Below are positions 25,176-32,717 of a DNA stretch of 32,717 nt, one piece after another. The notes under the pieces were generated by a model. That model was not told the origin of the DNA and searched no databases. It worked only from the letters and a program-made list of their open reading frames with translations. The translations under genes were made by a program, and so were the position numbers. Positions within the stretch are counted from its first letter, which is position 1; every line of letters begins with the position of its first letter. Source of the DNA: Acidobacteriota bacterium (GTDB lineage: Bacteria; Acidobacteriota; JAAYUB01); contig JAFGRT010000034.1 in the NCBI GenBank assembly GCA_016935015.1, positions 1 to 32,717 of the forward strand, read 5' to 3'.

Positions 25176-26867
25176 TTACCCCGCTTTCACCGGGGGCTTT
25201 TTCAGGGAAACGCCCGATTCGATCATCTGCAGCATCTTGGCGGCGTTGTCATTTTGCGGATTGAGTTTGAGGGACATCTGGTAATAGCGGGCCGCCGTTT
25301 TTCGGTCGCCCATGAGGAGGTAGGCCTCGCCCAGGCTATCATAAGCGTTGGATGATTCTGGAAATGCCTGGATGTTCAGTAAAAATACTTCGATGGCCTT
25401 TTCGAATTCCCCCTCATTCAGCAGCGCATACCCCTTGGCATTGACCAGTTCATGAATGGTTTTCCGGCCGCTGATCCGCTTGATCTCATTCTCGGCGATA
25501 CGGTTGACGGGGTACGAGGCCTTTTTCGCCGCCATAGCCAGCAGGGACTTGACCCGCCGCTCATCCCGGTTCAGCTGAAGGTCGATGGCCGCCTGGCGGG
25601 CGTTCTCATCGGGATGGACCAGGGCATGTTTCACCACATAATCCATATATTTCCAGTGAACATGCTGCAGACTCAGGACCGCCTGTTGACGGGCCGACGC
25701 TTCATCCGCCGTCAGGTTGGAGATATAGAGGGGGATTTTCTGGGGGTCCACATCCAGGACCTTCAGCGGAGGAAACAGGCTTTCCGGATACCACAAGCCA
25801 AAAGCGGCCAGCGGCAATGTACACCCCAAAATCAGCAAACCGGCCGTCGCCGCGTAGAGGCGTACCCGGGAACGACGGATGATATGCGGATCAAGGATGC
25901 AGAGGAGACGGTCCTTGAGACTCGAACCCTGGGACAACACGGCTGCCGCCCACAGGGACCGGCGCCGGTTGCCCAGATCGGCCGCCACCGCCATCAATTC
26001 GGCGGCATAAGCCGAGGGCCGCGTACCGGCATTCAGTACCGCATCGTCACAGGCCCGTTCGCGTTCCACCCGCAAGCGATTGATCCCCAGCCACACCAGG
26101 GGATGAAACCAGTAGAGGGTTACGGCAGCCTGAACGAGGGTTTCCACGAACATGTCCCGGCGCTGAATATGGGCCAGCTCATGGCTCAGTACCATGCGGC
26201 GCCGTGGCAGCGCCCAGTCCTGGGCGCCCGCCGGCAGAATGATCACCGGCCGGTAGATGCCCACGGTGATGGCCGTCTTTATCTGGCGGCTGATGACCAC
26301 CCGGATCCGTCGATCCAGCCCGAATTCTCTGCCGATCTGCCGCACCCGCTCATACCAGGCGTTGTCTGCCGGGCAAGACCGCCGCACCAGCCGGCGTAAG
26401 CCCAGCCAGCCCGCGGCCAGCCAAAGGAGATAGAGAACACTGCCGCCGAACCAGATCACCAGCACGCCTTTTATCCAAACGGCGGCCCCGTGGCCGGGCA
26501 CCAGGGCGCGCAGGTCATCGATGAGCCTGTCCAGGGATACGGCGGCGTCCTCCCCGTTATAGCTGTGATTCATCCGCTGGACCAGGCGGCTGAACTCCAG
26601 GCCATCGCCGCCCAGATCCGGTTCCGGCAACAGCGCCAGATTCCAGGCCGGCAGAACCGCCGAGCCCGCGGCCAGCAGGACGGCCACCAGCAGGGCAAAG
26701 GTCCAGACGAAATTGCGGTCCGCCGCGGCGTACCGGCGGCGCATCAGGGCGGTGACCAGACCGGCGGCGGCCATCACCAGTCCGCTCTTGATGCTGATAT
26801 CCATCAGATACTTGAACCAGAAAACCCAGTCAAGTGCGGGGGTGGCGGCCGTCGGCAGCAACAACAT
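25176..26867 (-). CDS. M56 (BlaR1/MecR1-type) membrane metallopeptidase with TPR tail
   Basis: 563 residues; ATG at 26867, two bases after the blaI stop codon, with GAGGAGGG inside the end of blaI. N-terminal membrane helices (about 15-65 and 125-155) flank a cytoplasmic zinc protease domain with His229-Glu230-x2-His233 (SHELAHIQRRD) and the downstream ERACDDAVL typical of M56. A further membrane helix lies near 350-370. In classical BlaR1 the C-terminus is a penicillin-binding sensor. Here it is replaced by a helical region (about 390-470) and TPR motifs (about 480-550, NAYDSLGEAYLLMGDRKTAARYY). The signal sensed is therefore probably not a beta-lactam. By family analogy, activation leads to cleavage of the BlaI repressor. 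Confidence 0.92.
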   Translation of the reverse strand: MLLLPTAATPALDWVFWFKYLMDISIKSGLVMAAAGLVTALMRRRYAAADRNFVWTFALLVAVLLAAGSAVLPAWNLALLPEPDLGGDGLEFSRLVQRMNHSYNGEDAAVSLDRLIDDLRALVPGHGAAVWIKGVLVIWFGGSVLYLLWLAAGWLGLRRLVRRSCPADNAWYERVRQIGREFGLDRRIRVVISRQIKTAITVGIYRPVIILPAGAQDWALPRRRMVLSHELAHIQRRDMFVETLVQAAVTLYWFHPLVWLGINRLRVERERACDDAVLNAGTRPSAYAAELMAVAADLGNRRRSLWAAAVLSQGSSLKDRLLCILDPHIIRRSRVRLYAATAGLLILGCTLPLAAFGLWYPESLFPPLKVLDVDPQKIPLYISNLTADEASARQQAVLSLQHVHWKYMDYVVKHALVHPDENARQAAIDLQLNRDERRVKSLLAMAAKKASYPVNRIAENEIKRISGRKTIHELVNAKGYALLNEGEFEKAIEVFLLNIQAFPESSNAYDSLGEAYLLMGDRKTAARYYQMSLKLNPQNDNAAKMLQMIESGVSLKKPPVKAG

Positions 26868-26869
26868 GG

Positions 26870-27262
26870 TTACCGTCCCTCCTCCCTGGACTGCTGAATC
26901 AGGTCGAGGATCATCCGCCGCTCCTCTTCGGACAGACTGGCTTCCGACTGCTTGAGGATGGAAATCACCGCCCGGGCCTCCGAGCCCTTAAACAGGGTAT
27001 TCATGAGATGTTCCAGCGCCAGATTGCGTGCTTGCTCCACCGGTATGGTGGGGGTGTAGTAAAACTTGCCCTTGAACCGGTCATGCTGCAGATAGCCTTT
27101 CTCCTCCAGCACACCGAGCAGGGAACGGACGGTGGCGTTCACCGGGGCACCCGGCAGATTGTTCACCACATCCACCGCCGTGGCCCGGCCCAGTTTATAG
27201 ATGATGTCCATGATCTGCCGTTCGCGGCGGGTCAGATCGGTAATACGGGGCTTTTTGGCCAT
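26870..27262 (-). CDS. blaI: BlaI/MecI/CopY-type repressor
   Basis: 130 residues; ATG at 27262, GGAAGGA upstream. N-terminal winged helix (about 8-80): LTRRERQIMDIIYKLG, VNATVRSLLGVLEEKGYLQ as recognition helix region, then FYYTPT in the wing. The C-terminal dimerisation part (about 85-130) is all helical and acidic. Length is usual for the family. It should repress its own operon by binding dyads in the 27263-27604 gap until its partner M56 peptidase inactivates it. It may also control the divergent TPR-peptidase gene. The symbol follows the family; the ligand is not expected to be a beta-lactam. Confidence 0.92.
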   Translation of the reverse strand: MAKKPRITDLTRRERQIMDIIYKLGRATAVDVVNNLPGAPVNATVRSLLGVLEEKGYLQHDRFKGKFYYTPTIPVEQARNLALEHLMNTLFKGSEARAVISILKQSEASLSEEERRMILDLIQQSREEGR

Positions 27263-27604
27263 TTGTATCCTTCCTCAGATCCACTGTCCGTGGGATTTTT
27301 CATTTTGTGTATTTTTTAACATGCGTGTATTTTAGCATCGTCCGAAAACAGAATCCACCAGCATGAGCATATCTGCCGCATTTAGGTGGATGGACCCGGC
27401 GGCATGTACCCTTTTTACGATGAAATTCGCCGGAATGTTCGGGGAAAGGCCGCCTAAACAAGGAACAGCATGCTGTGCCGGCCGGGCATCCCATGCACCG
27501 GACCCGGGGACCGACGCTTGATTGGGGGTGGATGACCACTCCCTCTTCCATCGGCGACCGAGTTCGGCTATGATAAGATGAATGTCAATCGAGCGGGAGT
27601 GGAT
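27263..27604. promoter_or_regulatory. Divergent control region between blaI and the TPR-peptidase gene
   Basis: 342 bp without a gene. AT-rich 27295-27335 on the blaI side holds repeats (separate entry) and TAAAAT on the complement (27329-27334) as a possible -10 box without a good -35. On the other side, TATGAT near 27568-27573 may be the -10 box of the TPR-peptidase gene. A CAGCATGCTG palindrome lies near 27466-27475. Confidence 0.4.
27307..27333. repeat. Direct repeats and dyad, candidate BlaI operator
   Basis: GTGTATTTT occurs at 27307-27315 and 27325-27333, 18 bp apart. Between them the dyad ACA-TGCG-TGT (27319-27328) resembles the TACA/TGTA half-sites recognised by BlaI-type repressors. 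It lies 45-60 bp upstream of blaI, where an operator is expected. Confidence 0.4.
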
Positions 27605-30496
27605 ATGCCGAGCAAACGTACTCCATGGAACAGTCTGCTGCCGGTGATGATCGTGGCGGTGGTCATCCCTTTCGCGCTGGCGACACCGGCTGCTGGTGAT
27701 GAGGATATTTTTCGGGAGCTGGACGGCCAGATTACGGCCGTCCGGGCGCAACTGGCGGAACAGCCTGAAAACACAGGGATGCTGGGCCAGCTGGGACTGC
27801 TGCTAGCCAAGAGCGGCCGCTTCGAGGAGGCGATCAACGTGTTCCGTCGCGTCCGGGAACTGGACCCCCCATCACCGCCGGCCCTGGCCGCCTTGGCCGA
27901 GCTACACCGCCGTCGCTGCCATTTCGAGGCGTCGCAACAGTTGCTGAACCAGGCGCTGGCACTGGCCCCGGCGGAGCCGGTCCTGAAAATCCTGGCCGCC
28001 CGGCTGGCCATGGACCGGATGGATTTTCCCCAGGCCCGGGCCGTTCTGACCGACTTCCCCGCCGACCATCCCCAACGAGCCACCGCCCTGGCCCAGCTGG
28101 CGGAAATCGCCTTTACCACCTATGATTACGATCGCGCCGCACAACGGGTGGAGGACTGTCTTGCCGTAGATCCGGCCAACAGTCGGGCCTATCTGATCAA
28201 GTCCCTGCTGCACCGCTCCCGCCAGGAAAACGACGGCTGGATCGCCGCCGGCCGCCGGGCGGTGGAACTGGATCCCTATGACGATGCGGCCAGAGCCAAT
28301 CTGGCCAATATCCTCATGCGAGGGCAGCGTCAGATGGAGGAGGGCTACGCCCAGGCGGAAATTGCCCTTCGCCTCAATCCCTATTGCCGTGACGCCCACT
28401 ACTTCATCGGTACCGGCTGGACACCCTACGATTACAAAGACCAGCCGCTGCCGGAGGATGACACCGTGGGCGAACTCCTGCGCAGCCTGCTGGCCGAGGG
28501 CGAGACGGCGCTTCAAGGCCGTGATTTTGTCACTGCCGAGGCGGCGTTCATTCAGGCGCTGGTGCTGATGCCCGACCATCTTTCGGCCATGATGGGCCAA
28601 GCCACGGTGTTGTATCAGCAGCAGCGGTATCGGGATGCGCTCCGCCTGTTTTTCCGGATGCTGACCCTTAACCCTCACTACGGGCTGGCCCATTATGGTG
28701 TGGCCCAATGCCTGTTGCGCATCCGCGACCGCCACAATACTCACCTGGCGGAAATGGAGCAGGAGTTCGTCGCCCTGGACGCCCCCGAGCCGCCGTATTT
28801 ACGCGATGTGTTCATCAATTACGACGGCCTGGATGCCGACCTGCAGAAGATCATCCGCATCTCAGTGCAACACCTGAAATCCTTTTTCCCAGCGCTCCAG
28901 ATCGCCGGCGCCACCTTTTATCTCAAACCGTTTCATCACTGGCTGTGGCAGGCTCCCCACAATGGCGGCCTGCGCGGGCAACGCACCTTCGACCTGCGCC
29001 TGTGGGACGATGTCAAGGGGAACGGCGGATTTCACGCCACCAGCGGCGCCGACTGGGAGCGGGATGTCAAATACCGCCGGTTCAACGTACTGGCCCATGA
29101 ATTTGCGCACCAGGTCCATCCTTTTCTCCCCCGCGCCCAGCGTCAGGAAATGCGCCGGCTGTTTCTGAAAGCCAAACGCGAGCGGCGCACCATGGATTTC
29201 TACGCCGACTTCAACGAGTGGGAATATTTCGCCGTCGGCTACGAAGCTTATGTCTCTCCGGAAAAATTGCCCGGCCAGCGCCTGGTGTATTCCCATACCC
29301 GCCGAGAACTACAGAAGAAGGATCCGGACCTGTATCGCTTCATCGAGGGCCTGGGTGAGCTTCCGGATTACCGCGAAAGCGAAATTCTGGCCGTGATAAC
29401 CAAGGGCCGGCGAACCATCGACAAGGAACAAGCGGCGGAGCATCTGGCCTACCTGGATCAGGCCTTGACCGATTATGGCCCACATCCGCTGCTCCTGCAG
29501 GCCAAGGGCGATGTTTACCGCCGCCAAGAGGACCTCTCGGCGGCCATGGCCATTCACCGACAGATGATGGAACAGTTTCCCGAAAATACCAGCGGATACC
29601 TGGAATTGGCCGAGGATTATCGCTTCTCGGGAGACGCCGGTCGGGGGGCGGCCCTCCTCGCCGCCCAGGTTCAGGAGCAGCCCGCGGCGGTGGAGCTGTG
29701 GGTGGCCCTGGCCGATCTGGCCTGGCAGACCGGCGACCTGCAACAAATGGAATCGGCCGTCCATCAGGCCCTCGAACTGGATCCGTATCCGGACACCTAC
29801 GCCGCCGTCAATCCCTATCACCTGCAGGCCAGGGGTTTCATGGCCCGGGAGCAATGGTCCGCCGCCATCAAACCTCTGCGTTTCAGTTTGGAAAATCTGG
29901 ACATGAACGATCCGCCGGCCCTGGCTGATCTGGCACTCGTCTATTTCATGGAAGGTCGCAGCGAAGAGGCGAACACCGGCCTGGACCAGGCCCGGCAACT
30001 GGCCGCCGATGATCCACATGTCCGGGAAATACATGCCCGCCTGCTGGCTATGGAAGGTCGCCAGGGCGAGGCGACATCCATCCTACAGGAACTGGCTGAG
30101 GCGGAAGAAATGAATCTCTCGGCGGTGGTTCGGCTGGCCGGTTGGCGTTTGACCGATGACCTTGACGCAGCGGCCGCTCTGCTCCAGCGAGCAGGCGATT
30201 ACATCCGTTCTTCGGAAGGCCGGGCCGTTGTGGATGCATGGGGCATCTCGAGCTGGCATTTCGGCCGGGGAATGCTGGCCGAAAAACAGAAAAAGACGGC
30301 CGACGCCATCGCCGCGTACCGGGAAGCCTGGGATGTTTTTCCTCACCATTACGCTGCGGCAGCGGCCCTGCTCCGATTGTTGAAACGGGGTGACGATCAG
30401 GAAGCGGCTCGCGATGTCTGCCAGCGTTTATTGGACCTGGACCCACCGGAGAAATACCGGGAACAGTGTGCGACGTTACCCCGGCCCCCAAGATAG
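27605..30496 (+). CDS. Secreted TPR protein with embedded MtfA-like gluzincin domain
   Basis: 963 residues from the ATG at 27605 (GGGAG five bases upstream); an ATG nine codons earlier lacks a ribosome site. Signal peptide 1-31 (ending ATPAAG). TPR repeats fill about 35-370 and 590-950. Between them is a metallopeptidase domain with His498-Glu499-x2-His502 (LAHEFAHQVH), followed 40 residues later by NEWEYFAVGYEAY, in which Glu540 or Glu547 can be the third zinc ligand. This EFFAV..E layout is that of MtfA and related gluzincins, but here it is exported and enclosed by TPR arrays. It may cleave protein partners held by the repeats. Divergent from blaI and probably first in a run with the HAD gene 31 bp on. 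Confidence 0.88.
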   Translation: MPSKRTPWNSLLPVMIVAVVIPFALATPAAGDEDIFRELDGQITAVRAQLAEQPENTGMLGQLGLLLAKSGRFEEAINVFRRVRELDPPSPPALAALAELHRRRCHFEASQQLLNQALALAPAEPVLKILAARLAMDRMDFPQARAVLTDFPADHPQRATALAQLAEIAFTTYDYDRAAQRVEDCLAVDPANSRAYLIKSLLHRSRQENDGWIAAGRRAVELDPYDDAARANLANILMRGQRQMEEGYAQAEIALRLNPYCRDAHYFIGTGWTPYDYKDQPLPEDDTVGELLRSLLAEGETALQGRDFVTAEAAFIQALVLMPDHLSAMMGQATVLYQQQRYRDALRLFFRMLTLNPHYGLAHYGVAQCLLRIRDRHNTHLAEMEQEFVALDAPEPPYLRDVFINYDGLDADLQKIIRISVQHLKSFFPALQIAGATFYLKPFHHWLWQAPHNGGLRGQRTFDLRLWDDVKGNGGFHATSGADWERDVKYRRFNVLAHEFAHQVHPFLPRAQRQEMRRLFLKAKRERRTMDFYADFNEWEYFAVGYEAYVSPEKLPGQRLVYSHTRRELQKKDPDLYRFIEGLGELPDYRESEILAVITKGRRTIDKEQAAEHLAYLDQALTDYGPHPLLLQAKGDVYRRQEDLSAAMAIHRQMMEQFPENTSGYLELAEDYRFSGDAGRGAALLAAQVQEQPAAVELWVALADLAWQTGDLQQMESAVHQALELDPYPDTYAAVNPYHLQARGFMAREQWSAAIKPLRFSLENLDMNDPPALADLALVYFMEGRSEEANTGLDQARQLAADDPHVREIHARLLAMEGRQGEATSILQELAEAEEMNLSAVVRLAGWRLTDDLDAAAALLQRAGDYIRSSEGRAVVDAWGISSWHFGRGMLAEKQKKTADAIAAYREAWDVFPHHYAAAAALLRLLKRGDDQEAARDVCQRLLDLDPPEKYREQCATLPRPPR

Positions 30497-30527
30497 GTGA
30501 TCCCTCGCTGACGATGAGGAAAAGGAC

Positions 30528-31229
30528 GTGGACTTCACAACATACGACGTGATGATGTTCGATTGCTACGGCACCATCATCGACTGGGAAACGGGTCTCA
30601 CCCAATTCCTGGAACCCATTCTGCGACGGTACGGGGTGAAGCTGAACCGCGAGGAGATGCTGGCGCATTACGGCCGGCTGGAAACCCGCGTTGAGGCGGG
30701 CCCGTTCACACGTTACACCCATGTCCTGCGGCAGGTGCTGGCCGCCTTCGGCCGGGAATTCGGCTTCGCGCCGCGGGCCGCCGACCTGGCCACCTTTGCC
30801 CGCTGTGTGGGCAAATGGCCCCCGTTCCCGGACTCGCGATCGGCCTTGCTGGCATTGCAGACCCGCTATCGTTTGGCCATTCTGTCCAATGTGGATGACG
30901 ACCTGTTCGCCCAAACCGCCGCCGGCCTGGGTGTCACCTTCGATCACGTCTTTACCGCCCAGCAGGTGAGGGCCTATAAACCGGACCGGCGCACGTTCCA
31001 CTATGCCTTGCAGCAGTTGCGCATCCCCCCCGACCGGATCTTGCATGTCGCCCAGAGCCTGTTTCACGACATCGCCCCGGCCTGCGAACTGGGGCTGGCG
31101 ACAGTCTGGATCAATCGCCGGCAGGGACAACCGGGCAGCGGTGCCACCCCGCCGGCCCAGGCCCGCCCCGACCTGGAGCTGCCCGATCTGCAGTCCCTGG
31201 CCCGGGCGGCCGGAATCGGGAACCCATGA
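30528..31229 (+). CDS. HAD-superfamily hydrolase, haloacid dehalogenase type II-like
   Basis: 233 residues from a GTG start at 30528 (AGGAAAAGG upstream); the next ATG would fall at the catalytic motif. Nucleophile Asp12 in DCYGT, motif II Ser120-Asn121 (LSNVDDD), motif III Lys151 (YKPDRRTF), motif IV Asp181 in SLFHDIAPACELGLATVWINR, which is characteristic of the type II group. The cap domain (about 20-100) is helical. It acts on a small halo- or phospho-substrate in the cytoplasm; many family members are phosphatases in practice. The last about 30 residues are Pro/Ala-rich. Probably co-transcribed with the TPR-peptidase gene and, 75 bp on, the 150-residue gene. Confidence 0.88.
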   Translation: MDFTTYDVMMFDCYGTIIDWETGLTQFLEPILRRYGVKLNREEMLAHYGRLETRVEAGPFTRYTHVLRQVLAAFGREFGFAPRAADLATFARCVGKWPPFPDSRSALLALQTRYRLAILSNVDDDLFAQTAAGLGVTFDHVFTAQQVRAYKPDRRTFHYALQQLRIPPDRILHVAQSLFHDIAPACELGLATVWINRRQGQPGSGATPPAQARPDLELPDLQSLARAAGIGNP

Positions 31230-31257
31230 GTCCGTCGCGCCGGCCGTCACCCCCTCC

Positions 31258-31273
31258 GGCGGCAGAGGCCGCC
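31258..31273 (+). other. Short GC hairpin between HAD and 150-aa genes
   Basis: GGCGGC (31258-31263) and GCCGCC (31268-31273) around AGAG. No T tract; it may affect mRNA processing. Ribosome site GGGAG of the next gene follows near 31293. Confidence 0.3.
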
Positions 31274-31304
31274 AAACTTCACAACCCGACAATGGGAGCA
31301 CGGC

Positions 31305-31757
31305 ATGAAGATCGAATTTAGCGAAAAAGAGTACCGGCTGCTGTTGGAAGTCTTCGAAATGGCCCATTGGGTCATGCATGGCTTCAAGACGGACGAACCC
31401 GAAGAAACGCGCCCCTTTCGGGAGCTGGAAGAGAAAATCTACCGCCTGGCCACACATTTCGGCTGCGATCATCTGGTGGAGTTCGATGCCGAAGCCAATC
31501 GTCATTTCCCGACCCGGGAGTTTGAAGACACCAGCCTGGCCCAGGGTTTCATCGATGAATTCAGCAACGACTGCTTCTGGGACGAACTCATCCACAATCT
31601 GGTGCAACGGGATCTCATCCGCCAGCTGGGCGAGGATAAGTATTACGCCATGAATGCGGAGGATCGGGGCCTTCTGGAACAACCCCTATATGAACACTAC
31701 CACGAAGAGTTCCGCCAGAACGGCCTGAACCGTCTGGATATTCTAACCATGCACTGA
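31305..31757 (+). CDS. Hypothetical acidic protein, paralog 1
   Basis: 150 residues; ATG at 31305, GGGAG upstream. No signal peptide; acidic and helical. Core pattern: FSEKEYRLLLEVFEMA, FRELEEKIYRLATHFGC, LVEFD, then FEDTSLAQGFIDEF. The C-terminal 55 residues (FWDELIHNLVQRDLIRQLG, DRGLLEQPLYEHYHEEF) are absent from the shorter copy at 32044-32340, which matches residues 1-95. It probably resides in the cytoplasm. No family name is recognised. Confidence 0.82.
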   Translation: MKIEFSEKEYRLLLEVFEMAHWVMHGFKTDEPEETRPFRELEEKIYRLATHFGCDHLVEFDAEANRHFPTREFEDTSLAQGFIDEFSNDCFWDELIHNLVQRDLIRQLGEDKYYAMNAEDRGLLEQPLYEHYHEEFRQNGLNRLDILTMH

Positions 31758-31879
31758 CCCGACCGGCCTCTGTGCCTGCGCCACCGTCAGCCGAACGCCT
31801 TGTAAAATCATGAAACATATGCCCTGTTATCCGCGTATCGGGCTACATCGTCTGTCGGCCGACTCCGCTGCGTCCATAC

Positions 31880-31906
31880 ACCGGATGGGGGATGAACCCA
31901 TCCGGT
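31880..31906 (+). other. Strong hairpin with GGATGAA loop
   Basis: ACCGGATGGG (31880-31889) pairs perfectly with CCCATCCGGT (31897-31906), a 10-bp stem with the loop GGATGAA. It lies 123 bp after the stop of paralog 1. It has no T tract. A GGA in the loop of a stable stem is the type of site bound by CsrA-family proteins. The rest of the 31758-32043 gap holds only a TACAAT box (31992-31997) that may serve paralog 2. Confidence 0.55.
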
Positions 31907-32043
31907 CCCGTCTGAATCCAATTTGGGGTATGCCGCATGAAAAGTACCCGCCGGTTGTCATTTTTCGTTTCATTCCGGCCACCATCGGCGTTACAATGAC
32001 TCCCCGGGTACCGTGGATCAAGTTCTATCAATGGTGAATGGCT

Positions 32044-32340
32044 ATGAGTGTCAATTTCACAAAAAAAGATTTTTTAACGCTGCTTGAAATCATGAGGTTG
32101 GCGCGACCGGCCCTCCGCTTTTGGAGGTCGGATGACCAAAAGATCAGCAAATTCCGTGAGTTCGAGCAGAAAATCATTGCCTGGGCCAAAGAATTCAACT
32201 GTATCGACCGCTTCCGTTTCGATACCAAAAAAATGCGTTATCTGCTCCCGTTCGATGAGGAGGAGACGGCTCTGCCCAATGGGATCATCGAAGAAACGGA
32301 ACGGGACATCCTGCCCAAGATTTCCCCGGCGCACGTGTAA
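32044..32340 (+). CDS. Hypothetical protein, paralog 2 (short form)
   Basis: 98 residues from the ATG at 32044, with GGTGA six bases upstream; an ATG at 32038 overlaps that site. FTKKDFLTLLEIMRLA, FREFEQKIIAWAKEFNC, FRFD and ALPNGIIEETE align with residues 1-95 of the 150-residue protein, which is FSEKEYRLLLEVFEMA, FRELEEKIYRLATHFGC, VEFD and SLAQGFIDEF. It has a basic patch in the middle (RFWRSDDQK) where paralog 1 is acidic. It ends where the extra C-terminal domain of paralog 1 begins. Same-strand tandem duplication with loss or gain of that domain. Function unknown. Confidence 0.75.
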   Translation: MSVNFTKKDFLTLLEIMRLARPALRFWRSDDQKISKFREFEQKIIAWAKEFNCIDRFRFDTKKMRYLLPFDEEETALPNGIIEETERDILPKISPAHV

Positions 32341-32432
32341 TCCCATCGCCGGATTGCCTCTGCGATCACTGCTTCCGGCAAGTACGATAGCGGCCCGGTA
32401 ACCATCCCGCACCGAATCTCCTGCTATGATCC

Positions 32433-32542
32433 CCCGCTCCGCAAAACAGGAGCGGGTAAACGCTGCCCGGGTCTGGGTGCACGTCCGGCCGCAGGGCCTT
32501 CGGCCGGGCGTGCCGGATAGGGCAGTCGTACGCCCGAGGAGG
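32433..32542 (+). promoter_or_regulatory. Structured leader of the last gene
   Basis: Hairpin 1: CCCGCTCC (32433-32440) with GGAGCGGG (32449-32456). Hairpin 2: a 13-bp stem (32479-32491 with 32501-32513, one G-U pair), enclosed by CTGCCC/GGGCAG (32463-32468, 32520-32525). The Shine-Dalgarno site GAGGAGG (32536-32542) follows 10 nt later. GGGCGT (32506-32511) can instead pair with ACGCCC (32530-32535) beside that site, so two folds exclude each other. TATGAT (32425-32430) is a possible -10 box. No known riboswitch consensus matched. Confidence 0.5.
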
Positions 32543-32549
32543 TTCAGCC

Positions 32550-32717
32550 ATGAAAAACGTGTTTATCATTCCTTTGCTCGGCCTGGTCCTGACCGGTGTC
32601 TTTCCCGCCGGGGACAGCGTCCGGGTGGCTACCCTGCCGCCGGTGGTGGTCAAGACCGTCCCCGCCGCCGGCGACACGGCCGTGGATCCCGGCCTGACGG
32701 AAATCCGCGTCACGTTC
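32550..32717 (+). CDS. Secreted Ig-like (SbsA-type) domain protein, partial
   Basis: 56 codons from the ATG at 32550 (GAGGAGG seven bases upstream) to the window edge. Signal peptide about 1-19 (NVFIIPLLGLVLTGVFPA), then VVVKTVPAAGDTAVDPGLTE and IRVTF, which is the start of the bacterial SbsA-type Ig-like domain. Full-length proteins of this kind are often small secreted sensors or surface proteins. The 3' end lies outside the window, so other domains cannot be seen. Confidence 0.8.
   Translation, partial: MKNVFIIPLLGLVLTGVFPAGDSVRVATLPPVVVKTVPAAGDTAVDPGLTEIRVTF

Noticed and set aside
30048-31682. 544-codon minus-strand frame across the TPR-peptidase end, HAD and 150-aa genes
   Set aside because: It spans three well-supported plus-strand genes and has no domain or ribosome site.
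32425-32542. Known c-di-GMP or other common riboswitch in the last leader
   Set aside because: The conserved blocks of GEMM-I, cobalamin, SAM and fluoride classes that I could recall are absent; kept only as an unnamed structured leader.

Overview
The window is GC-rich, densely coded bacterial DNA. Many products carry Sec signal peptides, and Shine-Dalgarno sites are mostly strong (GGAGG type). Secreted peptidases, a murein endopeptidase, a 4Fe-4S protein, a DUF2148 protein and a radical-SAM aminomutase suggest a Gram-negative, probably anaerobic bacterium with a peptide-based lifestyle. Several protein types (M56 peptidase with a TPR tail, secreted M14 peptidase, SbsA-type Ig-like protein) are common in Acidobacteriota-like and related candidate phyla. 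That placement is inference only; there is no rRNA or tRNA gene to anchor it.

Left part (1-2751, minus strand): two tandem paralogous genes, one cut by the window edge, encode Gly/Met-rich proteins. The complete one ends in a segment resembling type III secretion needle subunits. Next comes a large protein with two zinc ribbons. A back-to-back pair of good sigma70-type promoters (2818-2885) separates this block from the plus-strand operon lysine 2,3-aminomutase (ablA/kamA) - sodium:solute symporter - beta-lysine N-acetyltransferase (ablB), 3025-6888. That operon is predicted to make the osmolyte N-epsilon-acetyl-beta-lysine.

Middle (6889-17488): a 24-residue membrane microprotein; about 1 kb of hairpin-rich DNA without a convincing gene; a secreted MepA-like murein endopeptidase with a LysM domain; two tandem 136-residue membrane-anchored paralogs; a secreted M14 zinc carboxypeptidase; a DUF1285-like protein; a secreted hypothetical protein; a DUF2148 ferredoxin-like protein; and an MFS exporter. 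An unusual 28-nt element of two interleaved 7-mer inverted repeats lies at 15391-15418.

Right part (17803-32717): a YfhO-type membrane protein faces a two-gene unit (GT39-like glycosyltransferase and secreted alpha/beta hydrolase). A minus-strand operon follows: BlaI-type repressor, M56/BlaR1-type metallopeptidase with a TPR tail in place of a beta-lactam sensor, and a double-ferredoxin Fe-S protein. A separate 84-residue gene nearby encodes only a copy of that TPR tail. Divergent from blaI is a plus-strand run: a 963-residue secreted TPR protein with an embedded MtfA-like gluzincin site, a type II HAD hydrolase, and two small paralogous hypothetical proteins separated by a 10-bp-stem hairpin. 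The window ends in an Ig-like (SbsA-type) secreted protein preceded by a structured leader.

No CRISPR array, insertion sequence, prophage or RNA gene of a known family was recognised.
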